From assembly GCA_038380795.1 (NCBI GenBank), contig CM076280.1, positions 7,551,501 to 7,615,500 of the forward strand: a stretch of DNA of 64,000 nucleotides, given 5' to 3'. A program made the position numbers and the translations under genes. The DNA is from Pyrocephalus nanus. Its lineage: Eukaryota > Chordata > Aves > Passeriformes > Tyrannidae. Shown piece by piece: positions 41,301 through 48,420 of the stretch; the stretch's first letter is position 1, and each line of letters opens with the position of its first letter. Below the pieces are notes generated by a model. That model was given only the letters and a program-made list of their open reading frames with translations. It did no database searches and was not told the origin of the DNA.

Positions 41301-43915
41301 GGAGCCCAGGTTTGGGGTCTGTGAGCAGGCACTGGCACTGCTTCCCTTGGAGCAGTGTGGGAGTGTGGAGACAGTGCTGTGAGCCAGCCGTGGCTGTTGG
41401 GGGTGTTGTGGCCCCCTCTTTGGGGGGTGTGTGGGGTGTGTGCTGAGGGCAGGTGGTGCTGGCTGTGCCTTGTGCAGGGCTCTGGGCGCCCTGAGGAGCC
41501 AGGAGTGGTGGTGTGGCTGCCCTGCAGCTGTGTGCTGGGGCAGGCTGTGGGCACGCTGGGGCTCCTTCAGCTGTGCTCTGCTGAGGAGAGTCGGGGTGAA
41601 GGATGCAGCCCCTGAAAAACCAGTGAGGTGACTCAAAACACAGCCATTTCCTTGGCAGCTCCGTGGAGGTGACAGGTCTCAGCTCTGTCAGGTGTCTCCC
41701 CTCCATCCTTGTGCTGGGTGCAAGTGGACTGACAGCCCAGGGTGGCTGGTGTGCAGCTGAGCAGCCCCCAGCCAAATGCTTTGGCTTGAGCAGGTCCCAG
41801 CAGGGTGAGACTTGGCTTCGTGCCCTTTAGCAGGGCACAGGTGAGGTGAAACCAGGAACTTGAGCTTTCCCTGAACTGAAGATGCCCAAAACTATAGGAA
41901 TGTGGAAGCTGAAGTGTCAAGTCTGGTAGATCCAGGACCTGCCTGGTGGAAAGGTAGATGTCACTGGCTGGACACTGTCACCTCTTCCATACTGATGTGC
42001 CCCTTGTTGTCATCTTTGCACAGGCCAACAGAGCCAGCAGCAGAACAGCCATCCCGATTACAGCAAAGCATGGGAGGAGTATTTCAAAAAACAGAGTGAG
42101 TGAAACAGGCTTATTGGAGATGAATCAGCTCTTGTTACAAAGAGCGAACTCTAATCCGGTGACTTGCGTCTCCATCCCTGCCACCACTGGCTTCCAGATC
42201 CCCTTTGGTCCTGTGCTGTTGGTGATGGTGCATGTAGTTCTCCCACGGAAAGCTCTCGGCTGTGCTGTGGTGCCTCGGGAGAGCTGCTCCCACTGATCCA
42301 CCGTCCCCAGCAGACCTCCTGCCCTGCTTGCAGCTGGCCTGCCTGGGGGAAGCGCAGAGCACACAGGAAACCGATGCTGGCAAAGTCCAGAGAGCTGGAG
42401 CTGGGTTGTGAGAGGGTAGGAGAGCTCGTGGAAAAACACGGGCCTGGCTTGTTCCACTGCGTCACAGAGCGCACGATCCCGACTTCTGGACTCGCTTTGG
42501 ACGCTGTGCTGCTGGAGGCTTTGGGCCGAGGGTGAGGGGTGCAGGCTGTCAGCCTGTCCCTGCAGCTGCAGGAATGCTCTCCATGCTTTGTGCCTGCTCT
42601 TGGCTTGTCCCTCCCGATCCAGCTCAGAGCCCGTCCCACGCAGCGGAGCCGGTGTCTCTCTCTCTCTCAGGTGTCTGCAGCGGTTGGAAGGGGGCTGGCT
42701 CTTCTTTAAGCTTGACAAAAGGAGATCCTAAGCCTGGGCTTGGACTTACAGAATTTGCTCATCTCTCCCTTTTCCCTGTCTCTCCCTCCAGGTCACGCTG
42801 CCAATGCTGCTCCTCAGGCAAGTTCCCAGCAGGACTACACGATGGCTTGGGCAGAGTATTACCGACAGCAGGCTGCCTACTACGGGCAGACACTAGGGCA
42901 GGCTCAGGCACACAGCCAGGTCTGTATTCACCCTCCCTCAACCCCACTGCTCTTGCTCTTGGGGATTTGGGTGTGTTGGCCTTGATTTGGTCTGGGGACT
43001 CTCCTTTGGGTTCACATGGTGAAGCAGAGATATTTTGTGGCTGAGGAGGTGATCCCAGAAGTGTTGTCTCAATGGCAGAGTCTTATTTCCCTGTACAGGG
43101 TGAGGATTTTTTTGGGAGAGGACTGGGAGGTTATTTTTTTCTCCTGGGAGACCACCAGGCTTTTGTGTGACTTTAGGGAGTTAAAGGAATGACTGAGCCA
43201 AGCTGGTGAGTAGCTCAGCACTGGCACGTCCTGGGACCGTGTGTGCAAGGCTCTGCCTTTTCTTGTGCTGGGACAAGAGCCTTGCACTCACCTGTGTTGA
43301 AAGAGAGACCAAAACCCTTGAAAAAACAATTTGAATGAACCTGCTTTCAAGTACAATCTCACCTCAGCTGTCACTCAGCCCACCGGAGGGTTGTGTGGGA
43401 TTTATCCCACGGGCCTTTTCCGAGCACCAGGCTCGGCAGAGCAAACAATAAAGCAAAAACTCTGTGCAGAGCACCTTAGCCTGATCAGACCCTTCTCCCC
43501 AGTGATCCCCGTTTATCTCTGGCTCCTGGGAGCAGGGTTTGGTGTGGATGCCGGGGCAGCCCCATCCCCAGGCAGCTGCACTGCCGGGGTCGAGCAGGGC
43601 GAGCCGGGCGCCGCTGTCGGCGTTGCCGCCGGCACTGGGCAAGTGTGACCTGGAAGCGGTGGGTGATAAAAGGGAGTTCCCTTCATTCCCCTCAAAGTCT
43701 GGCCCACTAGAAAGAGGGATCTTGTTTGGTGAGAGGCAGGAATGCTGAGAAGGAGGGCTTTGGTAGGGGCTCCGAGCATCCTTTGAGGTCTGTATCCCGC
43801 TCGGTTGGAGCGGGGACAGACCTGTGACGGGGGAGGGAGGGCTCGGCAGCTTTGGGAATTTGCTGCCACTGAGTAACTTTCCCTTTTCTCCCCTCTCTCT
43901 TTCCAGGAGCAGTAG
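8274..43915 (+). CDS. FUBP3: FUBP3, far upstream element-binding protein 3 (18 coding exons, 548 aa)
   Basis: The spliced product joins 8274-8366, 14120-14225, 20361-20394, 21933-21982, 23583-23654, 24324-24381, 26969-27131, 28019-28117, 30091-30195, 30620-30722, 31397-31497, 32361-32502, 36941-37101, 37746-37819, 38319-38395, 42024-42095, 42792-42919 and 43907-43915. All junctions are GT-AG and in frame, giving 548 residues. Four KH domains carry their GXXG loops at GRGG 97-100, GKGG 182-185, GRNG 273-276 and GKGG 374-377. An Arg/Gly-rich linker (about 339-349) lies between KH3 and KH4. The C-terminus has a [11 protein letters not shown] segment and two YM motifs ([26 protein letters not shown]). 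Known family biology: FUBP proteins bind single-stranded T/U-rich DNA and RNA, including the MYC far upstream element and mRNA 3' UTRs, and their YM motifs contact TFIIH. The human protein (572 aa, from memory) is longer mainly through an extra exon before the GWGSTY segment. Paralogues FUBP1 and KHSRP are alternatives, but the sequence matches FUBP3 best. Confidence 0.97.
8608..9016 (+). mobile_element. CR1 LINE fragment
   Basis: The fragment contains typical CR1 3' region words, GCGGCTGAGAGAGCTGGGG and CTCAGCCTGGAG, then TTGGATATTAGGAGGAATTT and TTCTTCCCAGAAAAG, and ends with TTCTGTGATTCTGTGAG, the terminal repeats. It is 5'-truncated and has lost the reading frame of the reverse transcriptase. 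It lies in FUBP3 intron 1 on the sense strand. Confidence 0.9.
9929..10283 (+). mobile_element. CR1 LINE fragment lacking the terminal repeats
   Basis: It is recognisable by AAGTCCAGAGGAGGGACATG, AGGCTGAGAGAGCTGGGGCT and TTCAGCCTGGAGAGGAGAAG, then GTGTCCAAGGCCAGGTTGGA. It stops near GAGCAACCTGG without the usual last 100 bp and ATTCTATG repeats, so its 3' end has been deleted or replaced. It is a decayed insertion with no coding role. Confidence 0.88.
14120..14225 (+). CDS. FUBP3: FUBP3 coding exon 2 (residues 32-66)
   Basis: The acceptor TTTTTATAG precedes [20 protein letters not shown], and the exon ends QKRPLDDG plus one base before GTAAGC. This is the conserved segment after the N-terminal helix; [10 protein letters not shown] matches the family. 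It ends in phase 1. Confidence 0.95.
16915..17045. promoter_or_regulatory. Candidate intronic enhancer, homeodomain-site rich
   Basis: Within about 100 bp there are CTTATTAATAGC (near 16950), CTCTAATTACCAGC (near 16968), and TTTAATAAATTTATTTAATG followed by CTAAATAATC (16984-17015). This density of TAAT cores in non-repetitive sequence suggests a conserved regulatory element. Conservation is not measured, and the target could be FUBP3 or the developmental neighbour PRDM12. Confidence 0.35.
18990..19270. promoter_or_regulatory. Candidate intronic regulatory block
   Basis: Unique AT-rich sequence includes GCAAATAATCCCCATTACAT near 19023, GTTATCAAATTAGAGC near 19074, GAATATGCAAAATG near 19108 and GTCAATAAAGCAGC near 19129. 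The POU/homeodomain-like words and absence of decay patterns suggest a conserved element. This is a composition-based inference. Confidence 0.3.
20361..20394 (+). CDS. FUBP3: FUBP3 coding exon 3 (34-nt micro-exon) with tandem acceptor
   Basis: The 34-nt exon encodes [11 protein letters not shown]. The acceptor reads CCACAG followed directly by TAG, a NAGNAG arrangement. The CAG site keeps Val67, as in the human sequence remembered; use of the TAG site at 20361-20363 would delete only that valine and keep frame. The donor is AAAG/GTAAGC. Confidence 0.92.
20395..21932 (+). other. FUBP3: FUBP3 intron 3
   Basis: The intron is 1538 bp, with a short GTT/ATT microsatellite at 20722-20748. It ends in an almost unbroken pyrimidine tract (21902-21930) of nearly all T that makes a very strong acceptor for exon 4. 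Nothing else is recognised. Confidence 0.85.
21933..21982 (+). CDS. FUBP3: FUBP3 coding exon 4 (start of KH1)
   Basis: The exon encodes [16 protein letters not shown] and lies between a poly-T acceptor and A/GTAAGT. The sequence [11 protein letters not shown] is the first strand and helix entry of KH domain 1. Both ends break codons, and both are restored by the neighbouring exons. Confidence 0.95.
21983..23582 (+). other. FUBP3: FUBP3 intron 4
   Basis: The intron is 1600 bp. An unusual but non-repetitive segment around 22680-22760 contains GATAATTACCCC and CACCATAAGACTG. No gene or repeat is recognised. Confidence 0.7.
23583..23654 (+). CDS. FUBP3: FUBP3 coding exon 5 (KH1 GXXG loop)
   Basis: It encodes [20 protein letters not shown] and QIAP. 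The GRGG loop of KH1 (residues 97-100) and the following helix are intact. The acceptor is TTTCAG and the donor CCAG/GTAAGA. Confidence 0.95.
23655..24323 (+). other. FUBP3: FUBP3 intron 5
   Basis: The intron is 669 bp of unremarkable sequence with a C/T-rich acceptor ending TTTGCAG. No feature is recognised. Confidence 0.75.
24324..24381 (+). CDS. FUBP3: FUBP3 coding exon 6 (end of KH1)
   Basis: It encodes [20 protein letters not shown] with the last codon split. This is the beta-strand and turn closing KH1 ([17 protein letters not shown] across the junction). The donor is GA/GTGAGT. Confidence 0.95.
24382..26968 (+). other. FUBP3: FUBP3 intron 6
   Basis: The intron is 2587 bp. It has a T14/C-run at about 24560-24582 and an A-run at 26805-26823. 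No open frame, repeat family or motif cluster is convincing. Confidence 0.75.
26969..27131 (+). CDS. FUBP3: FUBP3 coding exon 7 (KH1-KH2 linker and KH2 loop)
   Basis: The 163-nt exon encodes [20 protein letters not shown], then the linker and [20 protein letters not shown], ending KQLQ. It carries the KH2 GKGG loop (182-185). The acceptor is TTCCAAAG; the donor, GTGCGC, is the least canonical in the gene. Confidence 0.95.
27132..28018 (+). other. FUBP3: FUBP3 intron 7
   Basis: The intron is 887 bp without recognised features. The acceptor is TTTTTCTTCAG. Confidence 0.75.
28019..28117 (+). CDS. FUBP3: FUBP3 coding exon 8 (KH2)
   Basis: Thirty-three codons encode [20 protein letters not shown] and [13 protein letters not shown], the beta-sheet part of KH2. 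It is phase 0 at both ends, so the exon could be skipped without a frameshift, but that would destroy KH2. Confidence 0.96.
28118..30090 (+). other. FUBP3: FUBP3 intron 8
   Basis: The intron is 1973 bp. It contains a perfect 22-bp palindrome at 28701-28722 and a run of about 20 T at 29471-29490. No gene or repeat family is recognised. Confidence 0.75.
28701..28722. repeat. Perfect 22-bp palindrome
   Basis: The half-site AAGTTTAGCCA is followed immediately by its reverse complement, with no spacer. A related GCCATGGTTTCACTTCTCAG word follows within 15 bp. No function is known; a dimeric transcription-factor site or a small cruciform are possible. Confidence 0.85.
30091..30195 (+). CDS. FUBP3: FUBP3 coding exon 9 (end of KH2, linker)
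   Basis: Thirty-five codons encode [20 protein letters not shown], then [15 protein letters not shown]. The first part is the last helix of KH2; the rest links to KH3. The acceptor is CCCCATGTAG and the donor GAG/GTACGT. Confidence 0.96.
30196..30619 (+). other. FUBP3: FUBP3 intron 9
   Basis: The intron is 424 bp with a T-rich stretch at 30388-30413. No other feature is recognised. Confidence 0.75.
30620..30722 (+). CDS. FUBP3: FUBP3 coding exon 10 (KH3)
   Basis: It encodes [20 protein letters not shown] and [16 protein letters not shown]3 is the most conserved KH domain in the family, and its GRNG loop (273-276) is intact. The donor is CCAG/GTTTGT. Confidence 0.97.
30723..31396 (+). other. 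FUBP3: FUBP3 intron 10
   Basis: The intron is 674 bp, with an A-rich AACAAAATAACAATAACAAA stretch near 30978. No gene is seen. Confidence 0.75.
31397..31497 (+). CDS. FUBP3: FUBP3 coding exon 11 (KH3 C-terminal half)
   Basis: It encodes [20 protein letters not shown], then [14 protein letters not shown], the third strand and last helix of KH3. The acceptor is TCTTCACAG and the donor CAG/GTGGGT. Confidence 0.96.
31498..32360 (+). other. FUBP3: FUBP3 intron 11
   Basis: The intron is 863 bp with an A-rich run at 32297-32326 near its 3' end. The acceptor is weak in pyrimidines but ends GCCTTCTAAG. No further feature is recognised. Confidence 0.75.
32361..32502 (+). CDS. FUBP3: FUBP3 coding exon 12 (RG-rich linker, start of KH4)
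   Basis: It encodes [40 protein letters not shown] and CGLVIGK. The Arg/Gly run (339-347) is the family's RG-rich linker, and the exon ends inside the KH4 GKGG loop. Confidence 0.96.
32503..36940 (+). other. FUBP3: FUBP3 intron 12
   Basis: The intron is 4438 bp. Most is ordinary, but 34900-35180 is CpG-rich and motif-dense and is listed separately. The intron ends with a strong CTTTTTCTCAG acceptor. Confidence 0.8.
34900..35180. promoter_or_regulatory. Candidate CpG-rich intronic enhancer
   Basis: Inside a CpG-poor intron this block has CpG clusters (ACCGCGGCCGGCCCGG near 34929), an AT-rich centre GTTTGATTAATTGC with TTTATGATTTCACG (34971-35000), and a perfect reverse-orientation octamer ATTTGCAT at 35167-35174. 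The combination suggests a developmental enhancer or an unmethylated regulatory island. The target gene is unknown. Confidence 0.38.
36941..37101 (+). CDS. FUBP3: FUBP3 coding exon 13 (KH4)
   Basis: It encodes [40 protein letters not shown] and [16 protein letters not shown]4 is complete. The donor could shift by two bases (GTGTAA versus GTAAGT); the GTAAGT site at 37102 fits frame and consensus. Confidence 0.96.
37102..37745 (+). other. FUBP3: FUBP3 intron 13
   Basis: The intron is 644 bp, with no recognised feature. The acceptor reads TTCTGTGACAG. Confidence 0.75.
37746..37819 (+). CDS. FUBP3: FUBP3 coding exon 14 (Gly/Pro-rich linker)
   Basis: It encodes [20 protein letters not shown] and TPHQ plus two bases. 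This is the flexible linker after KH4, rich in Gly, Pro, Ser and Gln. The donor is AA/GTAAGC. Confidence 0.94.
38188..38271 (+). CDS. FUBP3: Possible FUBP3 cassette exon (84 nt, in frame)
   Basis: Between exons 14 and 15 an 84-nt segment is bounded by CACCTGCACAG and a consensus donor G/GTAAGT. It has no stop in the frame carried over from exon 14 and would add 28 codons ([20 protein letters not shown], then FCPVSVAC at the junction). Mammalian FUBP3 has about 27 extra residues at exactly this place, ending PVS. Against it, the acceptor has a poor pyrimidine tract and the translated residues do not clearly resemble the mammalian ones. Confidence 0.35.
38319..38395 (+). CDS. FUBP3: FUBP3 coding exon 15 (GWGSTY segment)
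   Basis: It encodes [20 protein letters not shown], then GQQVP. The acceptor TTTTTGTCCTCTGCAG is strong and the donor is CCCAA/GTAAGT. The exon leaves one base, which joins either exon 16 or the alternative last exon at 40406. Confidence 0.95.
40406..40542 (+). CDS. FUBP3: Candidate alternative last exon of FUBP3 with a YM-like motif
   Basis: A strong acceptor (CCACTTCCCTCTGCTGCAG) precedes a segment that, joined to exon 15, reads [20 protein letters not shown], then [20 protein letters not shown] and LKAVL, followed by TGA at 40540-40542. [11 protein letters not shown] resembles the FUBP YM motif (consensus near DYTKAWEEYYKK), a match unlikely by chance next to a good in-frame acceptor. No in-frame donor follows, but AATAAA occurs at 40686, so a terminal exon is more likely than a cassette. 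The isoform would be 524 residues and lack both standard YM motifs. It could instead be a relic of an ancestral YM exon no longer used. Confidence 0.5.
40686..40691 (+). terminator. FUBP3: Polyadenylation signal of the alternative FUBP3 end
   Basis: A canonical AATAAA lies 144 bp after the alternative stop codon. GT-containing sequence (TTGCTGTG, GCTGCGTGTCC) follows within 25-55 bp, as expected of a cleavage site. Use is inferred. Confidence 0.4.
42024..42095 (+). CDS. FUBP3: FUBP3 coding exon 16 (first YM motif)
   Basis: It encodes [20 protein letters not shown] and KKQ with split end codons. The YM motif reads [12 protein letters not shown]; the second tyrosine of the usual YY pair is phenylalanine. 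The Gln-rich lead is typical of the family. Confidence 0.95.
42096..42791 (+). other. FUBP3: FUBP3 intron 16
   Basis: The intron is 696 bp and moderately GC-rich. A minus-strand open frame of 197 codons covers it but shows no domain and overlaps exon 16; it is rejected. No other feature. Confidence 0.75.
42792..42919 (+). CDS. FUBP3: FUBP3 coding exon 17 (second YM motif)
   Basis: It encodes [40 protein letters not shown] and SQ. This YM motif ([19 protein letters not shown]) is the transactivation signature shared with FUBP1 and KHSRP. The acceptor is CTCCCTCCAG and the donor CAG/GTCTGT. Confidence 0.96.
42920..43906 (+). other. FUBP3: FUBP3 intron 17
   Basis: The intron is 987 bp with no recognised feature. 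It ends with a long C/T tract (43878-43906). Confidence 0.75.
43907..43915 (+). CDS. FUBP3: FUBP3 coding exon 18, coding part (Glu-Gln-stop)
   Basis: Only GAG CAG TAG is coding, giving the C-terminus HSQEQ as in mammals. The acceptor TTTCCAG is followed by GAG, so a second NAG lies three bases downstream, but GAG is a weak acceptor. The remainder of the exon is 3' UTR. Confidence 0.93.
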   Translation, partial: EQ

Positions 43916-44928
43916 AACAACGTCCTCGTGGCAATTTTTTTCCCTTGGAATCATTGTGGAAGAAAACCTTTTTGTAACAGAGGTTTCTAGATTTGCAGCA
44001 TTTTGATGAAGACTTTTCTGTTTGTGAAACACTAGCTGTAGGATAATCTATACTGAACTTTTCTAAGAATCAGGAACAATTAGTAATGTACTAAACTTAT
44101 GGACATGCTGGTAATTTTGTTTCCAAATTTATATTAAAAAAAAAAAAAAACAAAACAAACCTCCGGGATTCTTTTTGGAGAGAAGCCAGAGAATTTGCAG
44201 GCACCAAAACGCACCCCAGAGCTGTGACATTTCAACATGTGGGTTTTTTTGTGTGTTTTTGTTTTTTGTTTTTTTTTTTCCTTTTAATTTTCGATCTTTT
44301 CTGTTGCAACAGAAAGAGTGGCTTGGAAGTCTTAGGTGTGGTATGTAACAAATCTTAAAAAGAAAAAAAAAATTTAAACAGTATTTAAATATTCTTAAAT
44401 ATGTAAATTCATTAAATGTTTTACTTCTAATTTCTTGTATCTTGGCTGTCTTTGATTTTATTGCATTTTTAAAAAACTGAACTATGATATGTATTGTAAT
44501 TAATGATATGAATTCTGTATTGAGACAGTTACTGTTTGCAAGTTCTGGGCGGGGGGGCATTTTGTAGGGTTTGTATAATTTCTAGAGTCTAAAGGGGTAA
44601 TATAAAAACGTGTTAATTTTTTTAGCAATACATTTTTTCATGTCTCCATTGCTAGTTGCATTTATGTATCTAAGACCTCCAAGCTTGTTTAAAAAAAAAA
44701 AAAAAAAGAAAAAAAAAGAAAAGAAAAAAACTTTCCTCTATGCTCTCAGAAATATAAATACTGTTATTTTTAATATTAAAATGAATCTGCTATTAGTACC
44801 TTTAACAAACACTGTGGAACATAAAACCATATAAAAGGTAGTAACTATTTTTTAATTCCAAGGTGTTTTTTGCTTTTTCATTTCTTTTAAATATTTTCTT
44901 ATCTAATATTTGTCAAATTACCTAGAGA

Positions 44929-44984
44929 AATAAATGAATCTAGTATTAACCACGGTATGCGCTAAATAATTTTGATTTAATAAA
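44929..44984 (+). terminator. FUBP3: Internal polyadenylation signals of FUBP3
   Basis: AATAAA occurs at 44929-44934 and again at 44979-44984, followed by T- and GT-containing sequence. They could give shorter FUBP3 transcripts ending near 44960-45010. Confidence 0.5.
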
Positions 44985-45287
44985 AGGGATAATATGATTT
45001 CCGATGTTTACTGTAGTGTTTCTTGTACAGATAACAGTGTATTTTTAAAGGAAAAACGGAATTGAAGCTATTTTTTCTTGCATTTTTAATTGCCCTGCGG
45101 GACATTCCGTTTTTTAAATGTACTGAATTTACTGTTCTTGGGTTCTTTCCTTATTTTTCCTTATGCTTGAAATGTCTAACTATAAAGAACCGCAATTGGA
45201 TAATGTTGAGCATGGTGTTTTAAAAAAAAAAAAATGAAAAAAAGTGTTCTTTTTATTTGACTGACAGTTGCATTTTACACTCTATAT

Positions 45288-45293
45288 AATAAA
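45288..45293 (+). terminator. FUBP3: Distal polyadenylation signal of FUBP3
   Basis: AATAAA is followed by CCACAAGG and then a GT-rich element (GTGTCTTGTGGGTTG, 45305-45319), the arrangement expected of a main cleavage site at about 45300-45312. AT-rich UTR changes to GC-rich intergenic DNA right after it. Confidence 0.75.
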
Positions 45294-45312
45294 ATTTCCA
45301 CAAGGTGTCTTG

Positions 45313-46089
45313 TGGGTTGAAGTATCTCCCGTCTCTTGGACTCCGTTGTTCCCTCTCCGCGGTCCCGGCACTCCGCACGCTCCGGCTCCTTGCGCCGCAT
45401 CCCGGGGAGTTTGGGGTGATCAGTGAGGTCAGCACCAGCCTTGGTTCTAGTGAAACTCTAATAATGTCACTTCAGTGTCTCTCTCAGCACTGTGACACCG
45501 AGGATTTCCGTGGAATTTGCCGAAGTTGTCGCTGTCTGGGCCAGAAGGTTCCGTTTTAATGCCAGGACGTTTTCCTACAGCCCTGTAAAGGTTTTATTGC
45601 TTGTTGAGGAGGTGGCAGCCCCTGGTTTTAATACTCTGAACTTGTTGCTCTTTCCCAACTTTGTCTCTGTGGATGAATCCATCCAGGACTCCTGCAAGTG
45701 GGATGGAGCAGCACTGGCTGGGAGAGGGATGTGGCTCTGGCCATTCTCACCCATTACACACATTAACCTTTAGTTGCACCCAGACCAAGTTTGGCAACAA
45801 CTGTAGCCTCTTCAGGGGATCCCTTTCTTGTAAAAATGTGAGTTTTGAGCTCCTTCAACCTAAAGCAGCTCCATCCACTGTTCCCAGGCAGCTGCAGGGG
45901 TTTACAGACGGGGGGAGGGAGGGAGGGAGGAAAGAAGATCCCATCTGCAAAGCCGGGAGCGGGAGGCATGTTGAGAGCCGGAAGAAAAGGAGATGTAGCA
46001 TCTCTAAATATACCTCCAGAGAATCAAGAGAGACATTGAAAGATGGGATAGTAAAAGCCACTTGGAAAGAGGGGAGAGGGGGCTAAAAA
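45313..46089. other. FUBP3-PRDM12 intergenic, proximal part
   Basis: GC-moderate sequence without a supported gene. At 45910-45930 a run of GGGA units (GGGGGAGGGAGGGAGGGAGG) meets the pattern for an intramolecular G-quadruplex on the + strand. No repeat family is identified. Confidence 0.6.
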
Positions 46090-46410
46090 TGGCTAGAGGA
46101 GGGCATAAAGGCTGCTGATGGGAATTGGGAGCGGGCATTACCGAGAAGACTTCCTTCTAATTCATCTTCCAAGCTCTGTGCCAAAACAGCATTTGGCATG
46201 GTTCACAGGGAGCAATTGTGTGATAATGAACCCTAAGGTGTCCCTTAATTGAAGACTGAGGATTACAGATTGTGCCAATAGTCGTAAATGGCGCAGGATT
46301 GTGGGAGGATGCATTTTCTTAAATGTATCTGTAAGTACAGATGAGTGAGTCTCCCCAGTGAAATGCCCATACTATAAATTATGGAAATATCTCTTTCTGA
46401 TGCAACCTTT
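46090..46410. promoter_or_regulatory. Candidate intergenic regulatory element
   Basis: A non-repetitive AT-rich block has CTTCTAATTCATCTTCC near 46153, GAGCAATTGTGTGATAATGA near 46210, CCCTTAATTGAAGAC near 46242, GATTACAGATTG near 46261, and CTATAAATTATGGAAATATC at 46372. Its density of TAAT/ATTG words resembles conserved developmental elements. It lies between the two genes, 8.5 kb upstream of PRDM12. Conservation was not tested. Confidence 0.38.
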
Positions 46411-48420
46411 TATTGAGGGGGTGGGGCAGCACAAGAAATAGTTTGCAAGCCTTTGAAATTTGGCCTGTCATTAAGATGGTGCCTGCAAAGCTGGCTTTTC
46501 ATCAGCAGTCTGGTGTCCTGAAGTGCTTGAAATGTTCCCAAGTTCACCAATTTGTTTTCCATTATTGCTGCCTGCTCGGGGCGGGGAGGCCACGGCTGTG
46601 GAACTGTTGTGAGTCCACTTGGGATGGAGAGGGGCAAGGTGGGAGGCAAAGAGAGGCCTTGGCACCTCAGGATGGGCTGGTGGCCTCTGGGTTCCCCCAA
46701 ACCCCTCTCCAGCCCTGGTGCCATCCTGGTCTCTGGCCAGGGAGTCCTGGGACTGGTATAAGGGTCAGTCCCACCCCAGGGCTGGACAAGACCCTCACCT
46801 TTCCCTCTGGGGTCTGTGGGCAGCTCCTCCTGCCTCAGGTGTGTGGTGCCTTCAAGCCAAGTCTGGGATCTGCAGGAGAGGAACTGAGGCTGCTGCTCAG
46901 CTCTGGGCAAGTTTAACCCCCAGTAAAGCAGATTAAGTCCTGACTGCACTGGGTTTTGAGGCAGAGAAGGTTTATCTGTCTCTTCCTCCTCACAGGAGAC
47001 CAGCACGGAGCCACGGCAGGACGTTAATCCTGGGGGACAGTGAGGAGATCCTACGAGGAGACCTTCAGTTTGGGGACAGTGGAACTGGAGTCAAAGGCCA
47101 TTCCAGGTGAGTGCCCTGGTGGGAGGTGCTCACTGGCCTCTGCTCTTCCCTGCCTTTGACAAATAATGCTCCTTCTCTCAAGAGTGATCCCTTTCTGGAG
47201 GCCTTGGCTCATGCATAGGATGGCTCCTCAGAAAGAATCCCTCTCAGGTCTGTCCTGCAGCACATCTTCAGTGGGCTGGCAAGGGTATCTGACCCAAGTG
47301 TCACCCAGGGCCCCCCCAGGCTGGCAGCACCCAAAGGCAGAGGCCATTTATTGTGGTCCTTCTGCAAACCCTTTCTGGGCAGCAACCTGAAAAACCCCAT
47401 CACTAAAGCATCTCACTGCATCTGTGATGACCCTGATGCTCTCCTGTGCTCCATGTTCAGTGTGCCTGAGCAGGAAAGGCTCTTTTGGGAGTGGATGGGA
47501 GACTTTCAGATCACTCTGAAGTACTTTCTTGAATTTTGCATGATTTGAGAACAAACTACATTATGGCCATTGCGAGTTAAACTGAAATGACTGTTGAAAG
47601 AGGCAAGAAGACGTGGGACTTTCCTTTTTTCCCCTTCTTCAAGTGTTAAATATTTAATTGCATTAGAGGAATGGTGTATTTACAGTAACTGGTGATGGGC
47701 AGCAGGGTCGGAACAAGAGCTCATGATGTTTAATGTGGAGCTTTCTGATGTTCACGAGGTCCCACCTCCATTTCTGCTTCTCCCCTAAAACCGTCTTGTT
47801 TGGAGGACAAGCAGAACCCACTCTCAGGGGGATTTTGAGGGCTGTTGTTGTTTGTAGGGCTGTGGCCCAGGGCAGGAATTGGGATCTTGCAGTGATGTTT
47901 CTCAGTGTATCCTGTCAAGCAGCACAGGGGTGTTTATTCCACGCAGGGAGCTGTTTAGCCTTGGCTGGTTTGGACATTGTTTTCCCTGGGTTTGCCATGA
48001 GTAGCACTGGTGCAGGGTGACCGCTGCAGACACAGTCTTTCTCTGCTCTTGTAGGGCTGGCAGAGATACAAAGGGAATTTTCCCGCAATTTTTAATGATG
48101 GGAATGAGCAGGAACTGGAGTTATGTGATGTGAAGATGAGTTGAAAGAGCCACAGCTCCCTGGTGTGTTGCTGAGAGGAGTCAGTGGTCCCTGGGGCTGA
48201 GGGCAGAGGGTGAGTGGGCACCGAGCCCCATCCTTGCCTGGGTGGCACCTCGGGGGGAGCTGGGGGTGCAGGGAGATGGCAGGGAGGGATCAGCCACCCC
48301 TCCGGGTCTGGGGCACCACGTTCGAGGCAGGTGACCCAAAAGAGCATCTCTGGGGTTGATGTGGGGGCAGGTACCAACAGCTCCCTCCTAGATTGTCTTC
48401 CACCCTGCCCCTTATCACTT
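46411..48420. other. Intergenic sequence, nothing recognised
   Basis: Two kilobases of moderately GC-rich DNA with short open frames on both strands, none of them credible. No simple or interspersed repeat stands out. Confidence 0.5.

Larger units (their letters stand above)
38396..42023 (+). other. FUBP3: FUBP3 intron 15
   Basis: The intron is 3628 bp and contains the candidate alternative last exon at 40406-40542 with its polyadenylation signal at 40686-40691. An A-run sits at 39822-39836. A GT/G-rich segment lies at 41395-41560. Nothing else is recognised. Confidence 0.8.
43916..45312 (+). other. FUBP3: FUBP3 3' untranslated region
   Basis: About 1.4 kb of AU-rich sequence follows the stop codon. 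It contains A15 at 44134-44148, a T-rich tract at 44245-44287 and a long A-rich tract at 44691-44731. Several AATAAA signals occur, the last at 45288-45293. The boundary is inferred from the last signal and the following GT-rich stretch. Confidence 0.85.

Noticed and set aside
42125..42718. Minus-strand open frame of 197 codons across FUBP3 intron 16
   Set aside because: Antisense to a GC-rich intron, no similarity recognised, no promoter or poly(A) signal on that strand.
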